Shown: piece after piece, positions 1-8,263 of the stretch
Position numbering within the stretch: position 1 is the first letter of the stretch
How the letters are laid out: each line of letters opens with the position of its first letter
Assembly (NCBI RefSeq): GCF_002811245.1
Contig: NZ_NIVQ01000010.1
Span: 1 to 64,000, forward strand
Direction of reading: 5' to 3'
DNA length: 64,000 nt
Origin: Vibrio salilacus
Lineage (GTDB): Bacteria > Pseudomonadota > Gammaproteobacteria > Enterobacterales > Vibrionaceae
Program-made: the position numbers and the translations under genes
Notes under the pieces: generated by a model
The model's input: only the letters and a program-made list of their open reading frames with translations
Told to the model about the DNA's origin: nothing
Database searches by the model: none

Positions 1-338
1 TCTATGTGCTACCGAAGTTGGACCGACTTGACCAATTAAATAATTAAATTGGTATTATTAAGTCATTTAAACAGTCTTAAAAATTAAATGAGACTTTTTC
101 TCATTTAATGCTTGAATAATTAAATGAGAATGGTTATTATTTATCTCGTCTTAGGGAATGAGAGAAGTTCACAAAGACGTCGAATTACCCAATTCATTAT
201 TGAGCTTGGTAATGACACGGCACTTTACGGACTTACCCCAGTTCTTTTTGACACGACATTGCTCACATTGCTTCCAGTGTAATTTATAGCTTTATGGTAA
301 AGCACCTCACTATGTATTTGCTTTAACCCTTTTTGCTA
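1..338. other. AT-rich non-coding left edge
   Basis: No supportable gene is visible. The element ATTAAATGAGA occurs at 83-93, as its reverse complement at 99-109, and again at 119-129, so two alternative hairpins can form. On the minus strand a 41-codon stretch (169-291) is open and Cys/Lys/Asn-rich but has no start codon. The stretch ends at a plus-strand terminator, so it may be the tail of a transcription unit that lies left of the window. Confidence 0.5.
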
Positions 339-366
339 GGCGACATCTTTCGATGTCGCTTTTTTT
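339..366 (+). terminator. Rho-independent terminator upstream of polA
   Basis: GCGACATC (340-347), a four-base loop, GATGTCGC (352-359), then a T tract. It closes a plus-strand transcript that starts left of 339, possibly outside the window. Confidence 0.8.
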
Positions 367-407
367 ATGTCTGCGATTTGGTAATGAACAAAAGGACACC
401 ACTAGTC

Positions 408-574
408 TTTTCCACAACTCAAGATCAAAATAAGATCGATCTTAACGGGTTCGATCTTGTGGTTTGTTGTTATATTTCAGTATTTTATGTTTTGGTTCTC
501 CTGCTTTGGACCCTTTTTTATAACCTGTGGGTAAATAGTATAAACAGAGTTATCCACAATGAGTGGCGTTGATC
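408..574. promoter_or_regulatory. DnaA-box and GATC cluster before polA
   Basis: A perfect consensus DnaA box TTATCCACA lies at 550-558. One-mismatch boxes lie at 408-416 (TTTTCCACA) and on the minus strand at 526-534 (TTACCCACA). Five GATC sites fall at 423, 434, 438, 453 and 571, and the centre is AT-rich. DnaA boxes in the polA promoter have been reported for E. coli (recalled, not checked), so a regulatory role is the simplest reading. The full set of oriC boxes and the usual oriC neighbours (mnmG/gidA, mioC) are absent. Confidence 0.55.
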
Positions 575-690
575 GAGAGCAGAATAAACCAACAAGAGAG
601 CTAACGGTGACGGAGTTAAAATGGATTCACTGACGCAGTCATGGCATTCTAGGCAGATCTTTTTGCATTTTCTTTGGATACGTAAAGACT

Positions 691-3486
691 ATGGCTCATA
701 TCCCTGATAATCCGTTAATACTCATCGACGGTTCTTCTTACCTTTACCGCGCTTTTCATGCTTATCCTGGCACCATGAGTAATGGTGATATACCGACCAA
801 CGCCGTTTACGGTGTGGTTAATATGCTGCGCAGTATGATGCGTCAATTTGCGTCGGATCGTATGGCCGTGGTGTTTGATGCCAAAGGTAAAACTTTCCGT
901 GATGATATGTATCCGGAATATAAAGCCAATCGTCCGCCGATGCCGGATGATCTACGTTGCCAAATCGAGCCTTTACATAATGTTATCCGTGCCATGGGGC
1001 TTCCCTTGATTTGTGTTCCAGGCGTTGAAGCGGATGATGTGATCGGTACTTTAGCCCATCAAGCATCTCAAAATGGTGTCCCTGTGCTGATCAGTACTGG
1101 CGATAAAGATATGGCCCAACTGGTGGATGAGAACGTTACTTTGATCAACACCATGACGAATGTTGTACTTGATCGTGCAGGGGTGATTGAGAAGTTTGGT
1201 ATTCCTCCCGAATTGATCATCGATTATCTAGCCTTGATGGGCGATAAAGTCGATAACATTCCGGGCGTTCCGGGGGTTGGCGATAAAACCGCGACGGCTT
1301 TGTTACAGGGCATTGGCAGCCTAGAGAAAATTTATCAAAATCTCGATGATATTGCGGCGCTTGGTTTCCGTGGTTCCAAGACCATGGCGAAAAAACTCAT
1401 CGACAATAAAGACAATGCGATGCTCTCGTATGAGCTAGCGACCATCAAATTGGATGTTGAGCTAGAGCAAGACTACGACGCGTTGCTCAAGAGCGTGCCG
1501 AACAAAGACGAGCTGGTTAAATTGTACGGTGAGTTGGTATTCAAGTCATGGCTCAACGAGCTACTTGAAGGTGGCACTGGTGTGGTTGAAGCCGACGAAA
1601 AGTCAGGTGCAATGCGTAACTCGGGGTCAGTGACAAACGCGCCTGAGCTCAATGTCTCAGCAGTCAACATCGATCGTAGCCAATACCAAACGATTTTAGA
1701 TCAAGAGACGTTCAATATTTGGCTCGATAAGCTTAAAGCGGCGGATGTGTTTGCCTTCGATACCGAGACCGATAGCCTCAACTACATGGTGGCTAATCTC
1801 GTCGGGGTTTCGTTTGCGGTTGAAGAGGGGATGGCTGCGTATGTACCCGTGGCGCACGACTACCTAGATGCCCCGCAACAGCTTGACCGTGATTGGGTTC
1901 TGGCACAACTCAAGCCGATCTTAGAAGATGACTCGCAAGCCAAAGTAGGGCAAAACCTCAAGTATGATGCAAGCGTATTGGCTCGATACGACATTGAATT
2001 GAAAGGTATCAAATACGACACCATGCTGGCTTCGTATGTTTACAATAGTGTTGGCGGTAAACACGACATGGACAGCTTAGCGCTGCGCTTTTTGCAACAT
2101 AGCTGTATTTCTTTCGAGCAAATCGCAGGCAAAGGCAAAAAGCAGCTCACCTTCAATCAAATTGAACTCGACCAAGCCGCGCCTTATGCGGCCGAAGATG
2201 CAGATGTGACGCTACGTTTGCACAAGCGCTTAATGGAAAACATCGATCAGGACGAAAAACTCAAAGCGGTTTATGAGCAAATCGAAGTCCCTTTAGTGCC
2301 TGTACTTTCACGTATTGAACGTACTGGTGTATTGATTGATGATATGAAGCTGGCCACGCAATCACAAGAGATCGCTCTGCGTCTTGATCAGCTTGAACAA
2401 AAGGCTTACGAGGTTGCCGAGCAAGAGTTCAATATGAATTCTCCCAAGCAACTGCAAGCGATTTTGTTTGAGAAAATGGGACTTCCCGTAGTGAAGAAGA
2501 CGCCATCAGGTACGCCATCGACCAACGAAGAGGTGTTGCAAGAGTTAGCACTTGATTACCCACTACCAAAGCTGATTTTAGAATATCGTGGTTTAGCCAA
2601 GCTAAAGTCGACCTATACCGACAAATTGCCGAAGATGATTAACCCTGAAACTGGGCGTGTTCACACCTCATATCATCAAGCGGTTACAGCGACTGGGCGT
2701 CTTTCATCGACCGATCCAAACTTGCAAAATATTCCAATTCGTAATGAAGAGGGGCGCCGCATTCGCCAAGCATTCATTGCCCCGCATGGTTATAAGATCA
2801 TGGCCGTCGACTATTCGCAAATTGAACTGCGCATTATGGCCCACTTATCGGGCGATAAGGCACTGTTGGAAGCGTTCCAACAAGGTAAAGATATTCATAC
2901 CGCCACCGCCGCTGAGATCATCGGTGTTGATATTGAACAGGTCACCAGCGAACAGCGTCGTCGTGCTAAAGCGGTTAACTTTGGTTTGATTTATGGCATG
3001 AGTGCGTTCGGTCTGGCCAAACAGTTGGGCATTCCACGCGGTGAAGCGCAGCACTATATCGATACCTATTTTGAACGTTATCCTGGTGTTATGCACTATA
3101 TGGAAGACACGCGCAGCGCAGCATCGGAACAAGGTTACGTTGAAACCATTTTTGGTCGCCGTTTACACCTGCCAGAAATTAAGTCACGTAATGGCATGCG
3201 CCGCAAAGCGGCTGAGCGCGCGGCGATTAACGCTCCTATGCAGGGAACAGCAGCGGATATCATTAAAAAGGCGATGTTGCTGGTTGCTGACTGGATTGAG
3301 CAACATGGCGATGGTCGAGTGAAATTACTGATGCAGGTACACGATGAGCTGGTTTTTGAAGTTAAAGAGTCAGCTTTGGCCGAAATTGAAAGTAAAGTAC
3401 AACAATTGATGGAGTCTGCCGCACAACTAAAGGTTCCATTGGTGGCTGAGTCAGGCCACGGTGACAACTGGGATCAGGCCCACTAG
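691..3486 (+). CDS. polA: DNA polymerase I
   Basis: Repair and Okazaki-fragment polymerase, 931 aa, close to the 928 aa of E. coli PolA. The N-terminal 290 residues are the 5'-3' exonuclease ([12 protein letters not shown] near residue 13). A variable linker is followed by the 3'-5' exonuclease domain, which keeps the acidic [10 protein letters not shown] motif near residue 356, so proofreading looks intact. The polymerase domain has motif A (VDYSQIELR, about 705), motif B ([14 protein letters not shown], about 755) and motif C (QVHDELVFE, about 882). The gene stands alone, between a DnaA-box region and Spot 42 RNA, the same polA-spf-engB order as in E. coli. The ribosome binding site is weak. 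Confidence 0.97.
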   Translation: MAHIPDNPLILIDGSSYLYRAFHAYPGTMSNGDIPTNAVYGVVNMLRSMMRQFASDRMAVVFDAKGKTFRDDMYPEYKANRPPMPDDLRCQIEPLHNVIRAMGLPLICVPGVEADDVIGTLAHQASQNGVPVLISTGDKDMAQLVDENVTLINTMTNVVLDRAGVIEKFGIPPELIIDYLALMGDKVDNIPGVPGVGDKTATALLQGIGSLEKIYQNLDDIAALGFRGSKTMAKKLIDNKDNAMLSYELATIKLDVELEQDYDALLKSVPNKDELVKLYGELVFKSWLNELLEGGTGVVEADEKSGAMRNSGSVTNAPELNVSAVNIDRSQYQTILDQETFNIWLDKLKAADVFAFDTETDSLNYMVANLVGVSFAVEEGMAAYVPVAHDYLDAPQQLDRDWVLAQLKPILEDDSQAKVGQNLKYDASVLARYDIELKGIKYDTMLASYVYNSVGGKHDMDSLALRFLQHSCISFEQIAGKGKKQLTFNQIELDQAAPYAAEDADVTLRLHKRLMENIDQDEKLKAVYEQIEVPLVPVLSRIERTGVLIDDMKLATQSQEIALRLDQLEQKAYEVAEQEFNMNSPKQLQAILFEKMGLPVVKKTPSGTPSTNEEVLQELALDYPLPKLILEYRGLAKLKSTYTDKLPKMINPETGRVHTSYHQAVTATGRLSSTDPNLQNIPIRNEEGRRIRQAFIAPHGYKIMAVDYSQIELRIMAHLSGDKALLEAFQQGKDIHTATAAEIIGVDIEQVTSEQRRRAKAVNFGLIYGMSAFGLAKQLGIPRGEAQHYIDTYFERYPGVMHYMEDTRSAASEQGYVETIFGRRLHLPEIKSRNGMRRKAAERAAINAPMQGTAADIIKKAMLLVADWIEQHGDGRVKLLMQVHDELVFEVKESALAEIESKVQQLMESAAQLKVPLVAESGHGDNWDQAH

Positions 3487-3519
3487 ACATAAAAGTCGTA
3501 AAAATAGCGCAATAATATG

Positions 3520-3547
3520 AGCCAGTGCACAAACACTGGCTTTTTTT
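3520..3547 (+). terminator. polA terminator
   Basis: GCCAGTG (3521-3527) pairs with CACTGGC (3534-3540), followed by seven T. It lies 34 bases after the polA stop. Confidence 0.85.
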
Positions 3548-3625
3548 ACACCTAAAAGAAGTTACGCATCTGCTGGTTGATATGTAGTTTAACAAAACTA
3601 TCATGAAAAAAAGTTACAAAAGTGG

Positions 3626-3654
3626 TTTTCATTTCTGACCACTTGTTGTACATT
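3626..3654 (+). promoter_or_regulatory. Spot 42 promoter
   Basis: The -10 element TACATT (3649-3654) ends seven bases before the conserved RNA 5' end. A weak -35 element TTTTCA (3626-3631) lies 17 bases upstream of it. In E. coli this promoter is repressed by CRP-cAMP; no strong CRP site is evident here by eye. Confidence 0.55.
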
Positions 3655-3661
3655 ATTCGAC

Positions 3662-3769
3662 GTAGGGTACAGAGGTAAGATGTTCTATCTTTCAGACCTT
3701 TTGTTTCACGTTATTGGATTAGGCTGATTCAGCCGCCCCAGTCAGCTTTTGACTGGGGCGTTTTTTATT
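3662..3769 (+). ncRNA. spf: Spot 42 small RNA
   Basis: The 5' end GTAGGGTACAGAGGTAAGAT, the internal CTATCTTTCAGACC, and the 3' hairpin GCCCCAGTCA...TGACTGGGGC with a T-rich tail match E. coli Spot 42 nearly base for base, and the length (about 108 nt) agrees. It is an Hfq-dependent, CRP-repressed RNA that down-regulates secondary carbon metabolism and TCA genes. The polA-spf-engB placement is the conserved one. Confidence 0.95.
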
Positions 3770-4089
3770 GGGCCAAAGAAAGCTTTTTATACGACTTTTC
3801 ACCGCAATCCCCTCTTCTAACGCTACGCTTGCCAACGCTTATTTACTTTTCCTAATATCGACTCCTGTTCTGTGTGAATGTGTAATTTTGCAAAACTTTG
3901 TAACTTTATACCAATCACACTTTAGTTATTTTGATTCGAAAATCAAAGTGGCTCAATCGGCAAGAAAAGTCGTAAACCATAAATAAAGATAAATTTATCA
4001 GTGGGTTAGTCTACAACTAATGAAGAGGTTATCGTGAGGGGGGGGTAATCTAGGTGATTGATTTACATCGCGAGATGCATAATGCTTAG
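3770..4089. other. Intergenic stretch after Spot 42
   Basis: AT-rich, with no credible gene. It contains a run of eight G within 4037-4046, and otherwise only stop-rich frames. A candidate small RNA lies immediately downstream. Confidence 0.5.
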
Positions 4090-4152
4090 CAGATAATAAC
4101 TAATAACGATTATTTCTCTCCCATTGCCCCGCCAGGATGGTGGGGCTCTTTA
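4090..4152 (+). ncRNA. Candidate sRNA between spf and engB
   Basis: A strong plus-strand terminator (GCCCCGCCA 4126-4134 pairing with TGGTGGGGC 4138-4146, then T-rich) has no gene in front of it. A possible -10 element CATAAT (4078-4083) would give an RNA of about 60 nt. From memory, a short conserved sRNA called VSsrna24 was reported downstream of spf in Aliivibrio salmonicida and other Vibrionaceae; this could be its homologue. The 5' end is a guess, because the spacing to a TTGATT -35 element (14 bases) is short. Confidence 0.45.
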
Positions 4153-4180
4153 TTTCTTTAGCAATAAACATGAGCAACAA

Positions 4181-4208
4181 AAAAGCCCCACCAAAATTGG
4201 CAGGGCTA
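4181..4208 (-). terminator. engB terminator
   Basis: Read on the minus strand, AGCCCTGCCAA pairs with TTGGTGGGGCT and is followed by a T tract. It lies just downstream of the engB stop. The loop-proximal sequence resembles the plus-strand hairpin at 4126-4146. Confidence 0.8.
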
Positions 4209-4226
4209 AGATTCTATAGCATAGCG

Positions 4227-4913
4227 TTATTGTTGTTCGTCGTTATCCACTGACTCTGTTCCATCCACTAACTCTGCTTCGATAACATCATCCGTCATTT
4301 GCGCAGCAATCGCGGGTGCAAACCAAGTATCAAGCTTATTGCGTAACACATCCACGCCGATGCCTTTAAGTGATGAGAATGGGGCAACGTTGACATCGCC
4401 ACCAAAGCCGATGGCCTCTTGCTGAATTTTTAGCACCTGTGCTTTACGTGCGCCGCTTTTCAACTTATCTGCTTTCGTTAATAGCACCTGGACTGGAATG
4501 CCGCTGTCAACTGCCCAGAAAATCAGCTGTTGGTCGAGGTCTTTCATTGGGTGACGAATATCCATCAATACCACTAAGCCCTTTAAACTCTGGCGCTTTT
4601 GTAAATACTCACCGAGAGATTTTTGCCATTTCTTTTTCATCTCGAGTGGGACTTGCGCAAAGCCATAACCCGGTAAATCAACAATATGGCAACCTTCAGT
4701 CACTTTAAATAAGTTGATTAATTGAGTACGACCAGGGGTTTTACTGGTTTTAGCTAAGTTGCGCTGATTGGTCAGGCGATTTAGAGAGCTTGACTTACCG
4801 GCGTTGGAGCGCCCTGCAAACGCAACTTCGATGCCTTCATCTTCAGGCAAATGACGAATATCAGGTGCGCTGGTGATGAAATGCGTGTTTTGATAATGAA
4901 TTTTTACGCTCAC
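4227..4913 (-). CDS. engB: Ribosome biogenesis GTPase EngB (YsxC/YihA)
   Basis: Essential GTPase for large-subunit assembly, 228 aa from the chosen start. G1 is GRSNAGKS (34-41), G3 is DLPGYGFA and G4 is TKAD, all in the expected order. The C-terminus carries a short acidic tail (DNDEQQ). The GTG at 4913 is preferred over an in-frame ATG at 4925. It is preceded by GGAG at a good distance, and the resulting N-terminus [12 protein letters not shown] is the family norm. It is convergent with the polA/spf side and runs away from the cytochrome c4 gene. Confidence 0.93.
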   Translation of the reverse strand: MSVKIHYQNTHFITSAPDIRHLPEDEGIEVAFAGRSNAGKSSSLNRLTNQRNLAKTSKTPGRTQLINLFKVTEGCHIVDLPGYGFAQVPLEMKKKWQKSLGEYLQKRQSLKGLVVLMDIRHPMKDLDQQLIFWAVDSGIPVQVLLTKADKLKSGARKAQVLKIQQEAIGFGGDVNVAPFSSLKGIGVDVLRNKLDTWFAPAIAAQMTDDVIEAELVDGTESVDNDEQQ

Positions 4914-5061
4914 TGTTAACTCCATCTCGACTTTGTGTAGTCGATTGATTACTTTTTTGTGAAATTGTGTAAAATAACCGTGCTCGGCATAAGGTCGCCT
5001 ATTGTACCATGAGTGTTAACGCAGAGTGGTACCGGAAGCTTGATAATTATAATGGAATGTC

Positions 5062-5679
5062 ATGAAGAAATTAGCGCTAATCTTGAGTCTTTTAGCCAGC
5101 TGCTCTGTGTGGGCCCAAGGCAGCATTGAAGCTGGTAAAGCAAAATCCCAAACGTGTGTTGCCTGCCACGGTGCTGATGGCAACAGTCAACTCGCTATGT
5201 ACCCTACACTTGCAGGTCAGCATGCTAAGTACCTAGAAAAGCAGCTCAAAGACCTCAAGCTAGGTATGACTAGCAATGGTAAGCAAGGTCGTTACGATCC
5301 CGTGATGAGTGGTATGGCTATGCCACTGTCTGAGCAAGATATGCAAGATCTTGCGGCTTATTACGCTTCTTTGCCAATTTCTAGCAACTCAACGCCAGAA
5401 AATGTTGTCAAAAAAGGTAAGGTACTCTACACAGCCGGTGATGCAGAGCGTGGTTTAGCCGCATGTATCGCTTGTCATGGTCCTCGTGGTAACGGTACTG
5501 AGCTTTCAGGTTTTCCTAAAATCTCCGGCCAACACGCCGACTACATCAAGGCTCAGCTAGAAAAATTCCGCGATGGAAATCGTGGCAACGATATGAACGA
5601 GATGATGCGTGATATCGCTAAGAAGCTGACTGATGAAGATATCGATACACTTTCTAAATACGTTGGTGGCCTACACTAA
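5062..5679 (+). CDS. Cytochrome c4, periplasmic dihaem
   Basis: Periplasmic electron carrier of 205 aa. A signal peptide (about residues 1-19, ending SVWAQG) is followed by two homologous cytochrome c domains. Each has one CXXCH haem site: CVACH in the first half and CIACH in the second. The Met-rich segments GMAMP and MNEMM are the likely sixth haem ligands. In this family the protein passes electrons from the bc1 complex to cbb3-type oxidases. It stands as a single gene between engB (divergent) and a CsrB-family RNA. Confidence 0.93.
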   Translation: MKKLALILSLLASCSVWAQGSIEAGKAKSQTCVACHGADGNSQLAMYPTLAGQHAKYLEKQLKDLKLGMTSNGKQGRYDPVMSGMAMPLSEQDMQDLAAYYASLPISSNSTPENVVKKGKVLYTAGDAERGLAACIACHGPRGNGTELSGFPKISGQHADYIKAQLEKFRDGNRGNDMNEMMRDIAKKLTDEDIDTLSKYVGGLH

Positions 5680-5714
5680 GCCCTACTTATTTGTTCGAGC
5701 ACAAAGTTGTACTG

Positions 5715-5744
5715 AAAAAGCCCAAACTTAGGTTTGGGCTTTTT
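5715..5744. terminator. Terminator after cytochrome c4
   Basis: AAAGCCCAAAC pairs with GTTTGGGCTTT around a four-base loop, with T on one side and A on the other. It could work in both directions. Confidence 0.85.
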
Positions 5745-5802
5745 CATGCGTGCTCGCTCACAGTTAGAGAGTTCTCTCGGTGAGGAATCTAGCGATTGTA
5801 CT

Positions 5803-5820
5803 TGTAAGAGATCGTCCATA
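5803..5820 (+). promoter_or_regulatory. Possible degenerate VarA/GacA site
   Basis: TGTAAG (5803-5808) matches the left half of the GacA-family upstream site TGTAAG-N6-CTTACA, but the right half (TCCATA) is poor. It sits about 145 bases before the inferred start of the CsrB-family RNA, a plausible distance. Confidence 0.35.
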
Positions 5821-5954
5821 GTTGTTACTTGATACGACGCGCTTTGATTGATAAATAATTGAAAAATAAAGGTCTAAAATTCGGCTGGAAAAAAATAGTG
5901 GTTTTTTGCTATTCGTGGATTGTATCAAGTTGCTAACGCGATAAAGTTAAGTTA

Positions 5955-6294
5955 CCGGCAGGGCGCTGATAGAGGAATTCAGACTAGGATGTCTTCAAGG
6001 ATTGCGAGTCACGGAGATTCGATAGCATTAAAGGATTAAGAGTCAGCAGGAAGCTGTCTCGATACGGATGGTCAACTCGTCTAATGGTTCAGACAGGTAA
6101 CGGATCAGGCTAAGGGATAGCCCAGGTATCAGGAAGTAAAAGGAAAGCCAAAATTCACCAGGATGGTGGCAAACAACACCTTTTGGCAGGGAAAGCACAA
6201 AAAACAAATGGAATATTGGAGCACACCAGTCTGTGCAACACAGTTTTGCCAATCGGCATTTAGGAAGCGATAGAGATACTCTATCGCTTTTTTT
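5955..6294 (+). ncRNA. CsrB-family CsrA-sequestering RNA (shorter copy)
   Basis: About 340 nt with 16 GGA motifs, many as AGGA or CGGA in small hairpin loops, and no conserved reading frame. It ends at a strong terminator, AGCGATAGAG (6266-6275) pairing with CTCTATCGCT (6279-6288) before a T tract. RNAs of this type bind and titrate CsrA. Vibrios carry two to three (CsrB, CsrC, CsrD); I cannot say which this is. The start is estimated from a -35/-10 pair (TTGTAT 5920, TAAAGT 5942). A second, longer member lies at 53.5-53.9 kb. Confidence 0.85.
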
Positions 6295-6392
6295 ATTGCT
6301 ATTTTTTAATAATTGCTGATTATTTGCGCAATAGTACTCCACTCTGACCTGACTTTCTGGTATGTTTCGCATCCCTGTTTGAGGATGTATTC

Positions 6393-7031
6393 ATGCACAA
6401 TTGTCCCCTTTGTCAAAGCTTGGACACAGAGCACTATTTTGCAGATAAGCGTCGTGCCTATCTTCAATGTCAGCAATGTGCTTTGGTGTTTGTCAATCCA
6501 GAGCAACGTCTTGATGCAAAGCAAGAGAAAGCACACTACGATTTGCATGAGAATGATCCAAATGACGCTGGGTATCGAGGCTTTTTATCACGAGTTGCCG
6601 ACCCGATATTAACGCGCATTGAGCCACATTCTCACGGGTTAGATTTTGGTTGTGGCCCTGGTCCAGCATTATCGTTAATGTTGCAAGAGCAGGGACACAC
6701 CATGAGTTTGTACGATATCTACTATCACTCAGATACTGAGGTATTGCAGAAAACGTATGACTTTATAACTGCCACCGAAGTCATTGAGCACTTATATGAG
6801 CCCAACAAAGTGTGGCAGCAATGGTTGAATTTAGTTAAGCCAGGAGGCTGGATTGGTCTAATGACCAAGATGGTTAAGGATGTAGAAGCGTTTGCGGCAT
6901 GGCATTATAAGAATGATCCCACCCACGTGGTGTTCTTTAGCCGAGCAACGTTTCACTTTCTGGCAGAGCGGGATCAGCTCGAGCTTGAATTTATTGGTAA
7001 TGATGTAATTTTACTGAGGAAAGCCCAGTAA
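6393..7031 (+). CDS. Class I SAM methyltransferase with N-terminal zinc ribbon
   Basis: Protein of 212 aa. Two CXXC pairs (C4/C7 and C26/C29) form a probable zinc ribbon, and residues 84-90 are the SAM-binding DFGCGPG motif. ATEVIEHL (127-134) and VKPGGWIGLMTK (148-159) are typical of class I methyltransferases of the Methyltransf_23 type. The substrate is unknown. The stop overlaps the yihI start by one base (TAATG), so the two are translationally coupled. Confidence 0.85.
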   Translation: MHNCPLCQSLDTEHYFADKRRAYLQCQQCALVFVNPEQRLDAKQEKAHYDLHENDPNDAGYRGFLSRVADPILTRIEPHSHGLDFGCGPGPALSLMLQEQGHTMSLYDIYYHSDTEVLQKTYDFITATEVIEHLYEPNKVWQQWLNLVKPGGWIGLMTKMVKDVEAFAAWHYKNDPTHVVFFSRATFHFLAERDQLELEFIGNDVILLRKAQ

Positions 7032-7591
7032 TGAGCCGTAGTAAAAAAGCAAGATCAGGCGGTAATGGCGACGTAGTCGTAGTGCGTAACCGCTCGCAAT
7101 CCGATGTTGAAGGTCGTTTGCGTAAAAAAGATAAAAAGCGCAAAGGTTTAAAAACGGGCAACCGTCACTCCGACGCACAAAGTGAACAGCAGCACTCTGC
7201 AGGTCAAAAACGTGACCCACGTTTGGGCAGCAAGAAGAAAATTCCACTGATTGTTGAAGCGGCGAAGAAACCAACTAAGGTTGAGCGTCGTATAAGTGCA
7301 GAGAAAGAGCTGGAAGTATTGGAAAACGATGCACAACTCAACGTATTGCTTGATCGTTTAGACAATGGTGACAAGCTCGGTGTGGGTCTGCAGAAGTACG
7401 TTGACGAGAAGCTTGCTCGTATCGAAGTATTGATGAGGCAACTTGGTATTTACCAAGAAGAATCACAAGACGAAGTTGAACCAGAAGTCGTCGTACCTGC
7501 TGCGGCGAAGAAACCGAGCAAAAAAGCCGACTCTGATGAAGCATTATTGTCTCAGTTCGAGAGTTTAGACCTGAATCAATTTAAAGGGTAA
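7031..7591 (+). CDS. yihI: Der GTPase-activating protein YihI
   Basis: Protein of 186 aa, matching YihI, which stimulates the GTPase Der (EngA) and so modulates 50S ribosome maturation. The N-terminal 80 residues are very Lys/Arg-rich (RKKDKKRKG, KKKIPLI). The middle, ELEVLENDAQLNVLLDRLD, followed by DEKLARIEVLMRQLGI, is the conserved helical core. The C-terminal tail is acidic. It starts inside the stop of the upstream methyltransferase gene and is followed eight bases later by a DUF2489 gene. Confidence 0.9.
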   Translation: MSRSKKARSGGNGDVVVVRNRSQSDVEGRLRKKDKKRKGLKTGNRHSDAQSEQQHSAGQKRDPRLGSKKKIPLIVEAAKKPTKVERRISAEKELEVLENDAQLNVLLDRLDNGDKLGVGLQKYVDEKLARIEVLMRQLGIYQEESQDEVEPEVVVPAAAKKPSKKADSDEALLSQFESLDLNQFKG

Positions 7592-7599
7592 AGAGCACT

Positions 7600-8088
7600 A
7601 TGAATGTAACCTTATTAGCCATTGCTGGCGGAGCGATTATTCTCGGTCTGACCGTTTATGCGGGTTACCTTCTGCTCCAGCTTAAGAAGCAAAAGGATTT
7701 GCAGTTGCAGCATCACCAGCTTGCCATTGAGAAGCGTAATGCCAATATCTTTGAAAGCGTGAGTGTGCTTTGCTTAGCCGGCATCCAAGAGCAGTGTGAC
7801 CTGTCGGAAATCAGTATTCGTGTTTATAACATCATGGACTATGTTCAGGGTGAAGACCGTGTCGATTTCGACCAAGAGTTTCCTGCGACTTCAGAGCTGT
7901 TCCATATCGTTAAAGATATGCCACGCGGTGAAGAAAGACAGCAACTTGACAAGCAACAGCGCATGAAGCACAACCTTGAGCGCCACAAAGCAGAAGCGCG
8001 TCTTCAACAAGATATTATTGAAGAACTTAAGCGCCTGCAGAAAAAGATTCAGCCACTGAACAATCAGATCAACATTCAAATGATCTAA
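7600..8088 (+). CDS. DUF2489 membrane-anchored protein
   Basis: Protein of 162 aa with one N-terminal membrane segment (about residues 5-27) followed by a long charged, helical cytoplasmic region ending in a predicted coiled coil (about 105-155). It matches the DUF2489 family that sits between yihI and hemN in vibrios and other gammaproteobacteria. Its function is unknown. It is the third gene of a compact run with the methyltransferase and yihI. Confidence 0.82.
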   Translation: MNVTLLAIAGGAIILGLTVYAGYLLLQLKKQKDLQLQHHQLAIEKRNANIFESVSVLCLAGIQEQCDLSEISIRVYNIMDYVQGEDRVDFDQEFPATSELFHIVKDMPRGEERQQLDKQQRMKHNLERHKAEARLQQDIIEELKRLQKKIQPLNNQINIQMI

Positions 8089-8094
8089 GCGTGT

Positions 8095-8128
8095 CTCGAT
8101 CACTCACTCTAAAAGGGTAGTGATCGAG
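8095..8128. repeat. Intergenic inverted repeat before hemN
   Basis: CTCGATCACT (8095-8104) and AGTGATCGAG (8119-8128) form a perfect 10-bp stem with a 14-base loop, starting seven bases after the DUF2489 stop. There is no clean T tract on the plus strand, so this may be a weak terminator or an RNA-stabilising hairpin. Confidence 0.55.
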
Positions 8129-8263
8129 TTATCACTTCTGAGTATTGCTTGTTAAAAAGCAGACTGCCCACCTTCGCGTTCGCATCAGGTGTGGCAAAAT
8201 AGCCTGCTAATGACATGGCGCCTTGCGCCCAATAAGCACCATAGCCCAAACGGAAATACCAAC

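Noticed and set aside
333..572. 79-codon plus-strand open frame before polA
   Set aside because: It begins inside a terminator hairpin and runs through the DnaA-box region; hydrophobic low-complexity sequence without a ribosome binding site or a recognisable family.
408..574. Chromosomal origin (oriC)
   Set aside because: Only three DnaA boxes are evident, and the expected neighbours (mnmG, mioC) are missing; polA promoter control is the simpler reading.
3768..3986. 72-codon frame after Spot 42
   Set aside because: Starts at the RNA terminator, no ribosome binding site, no family resemblance.
6043..6548. Minus-strand frames over the shorter CsrB-type RNA and the methyltransferase start
   Set aside because: The DNA is explained by GGA-repeat RNA structure and by the methyltransferase frame on the plus strand.
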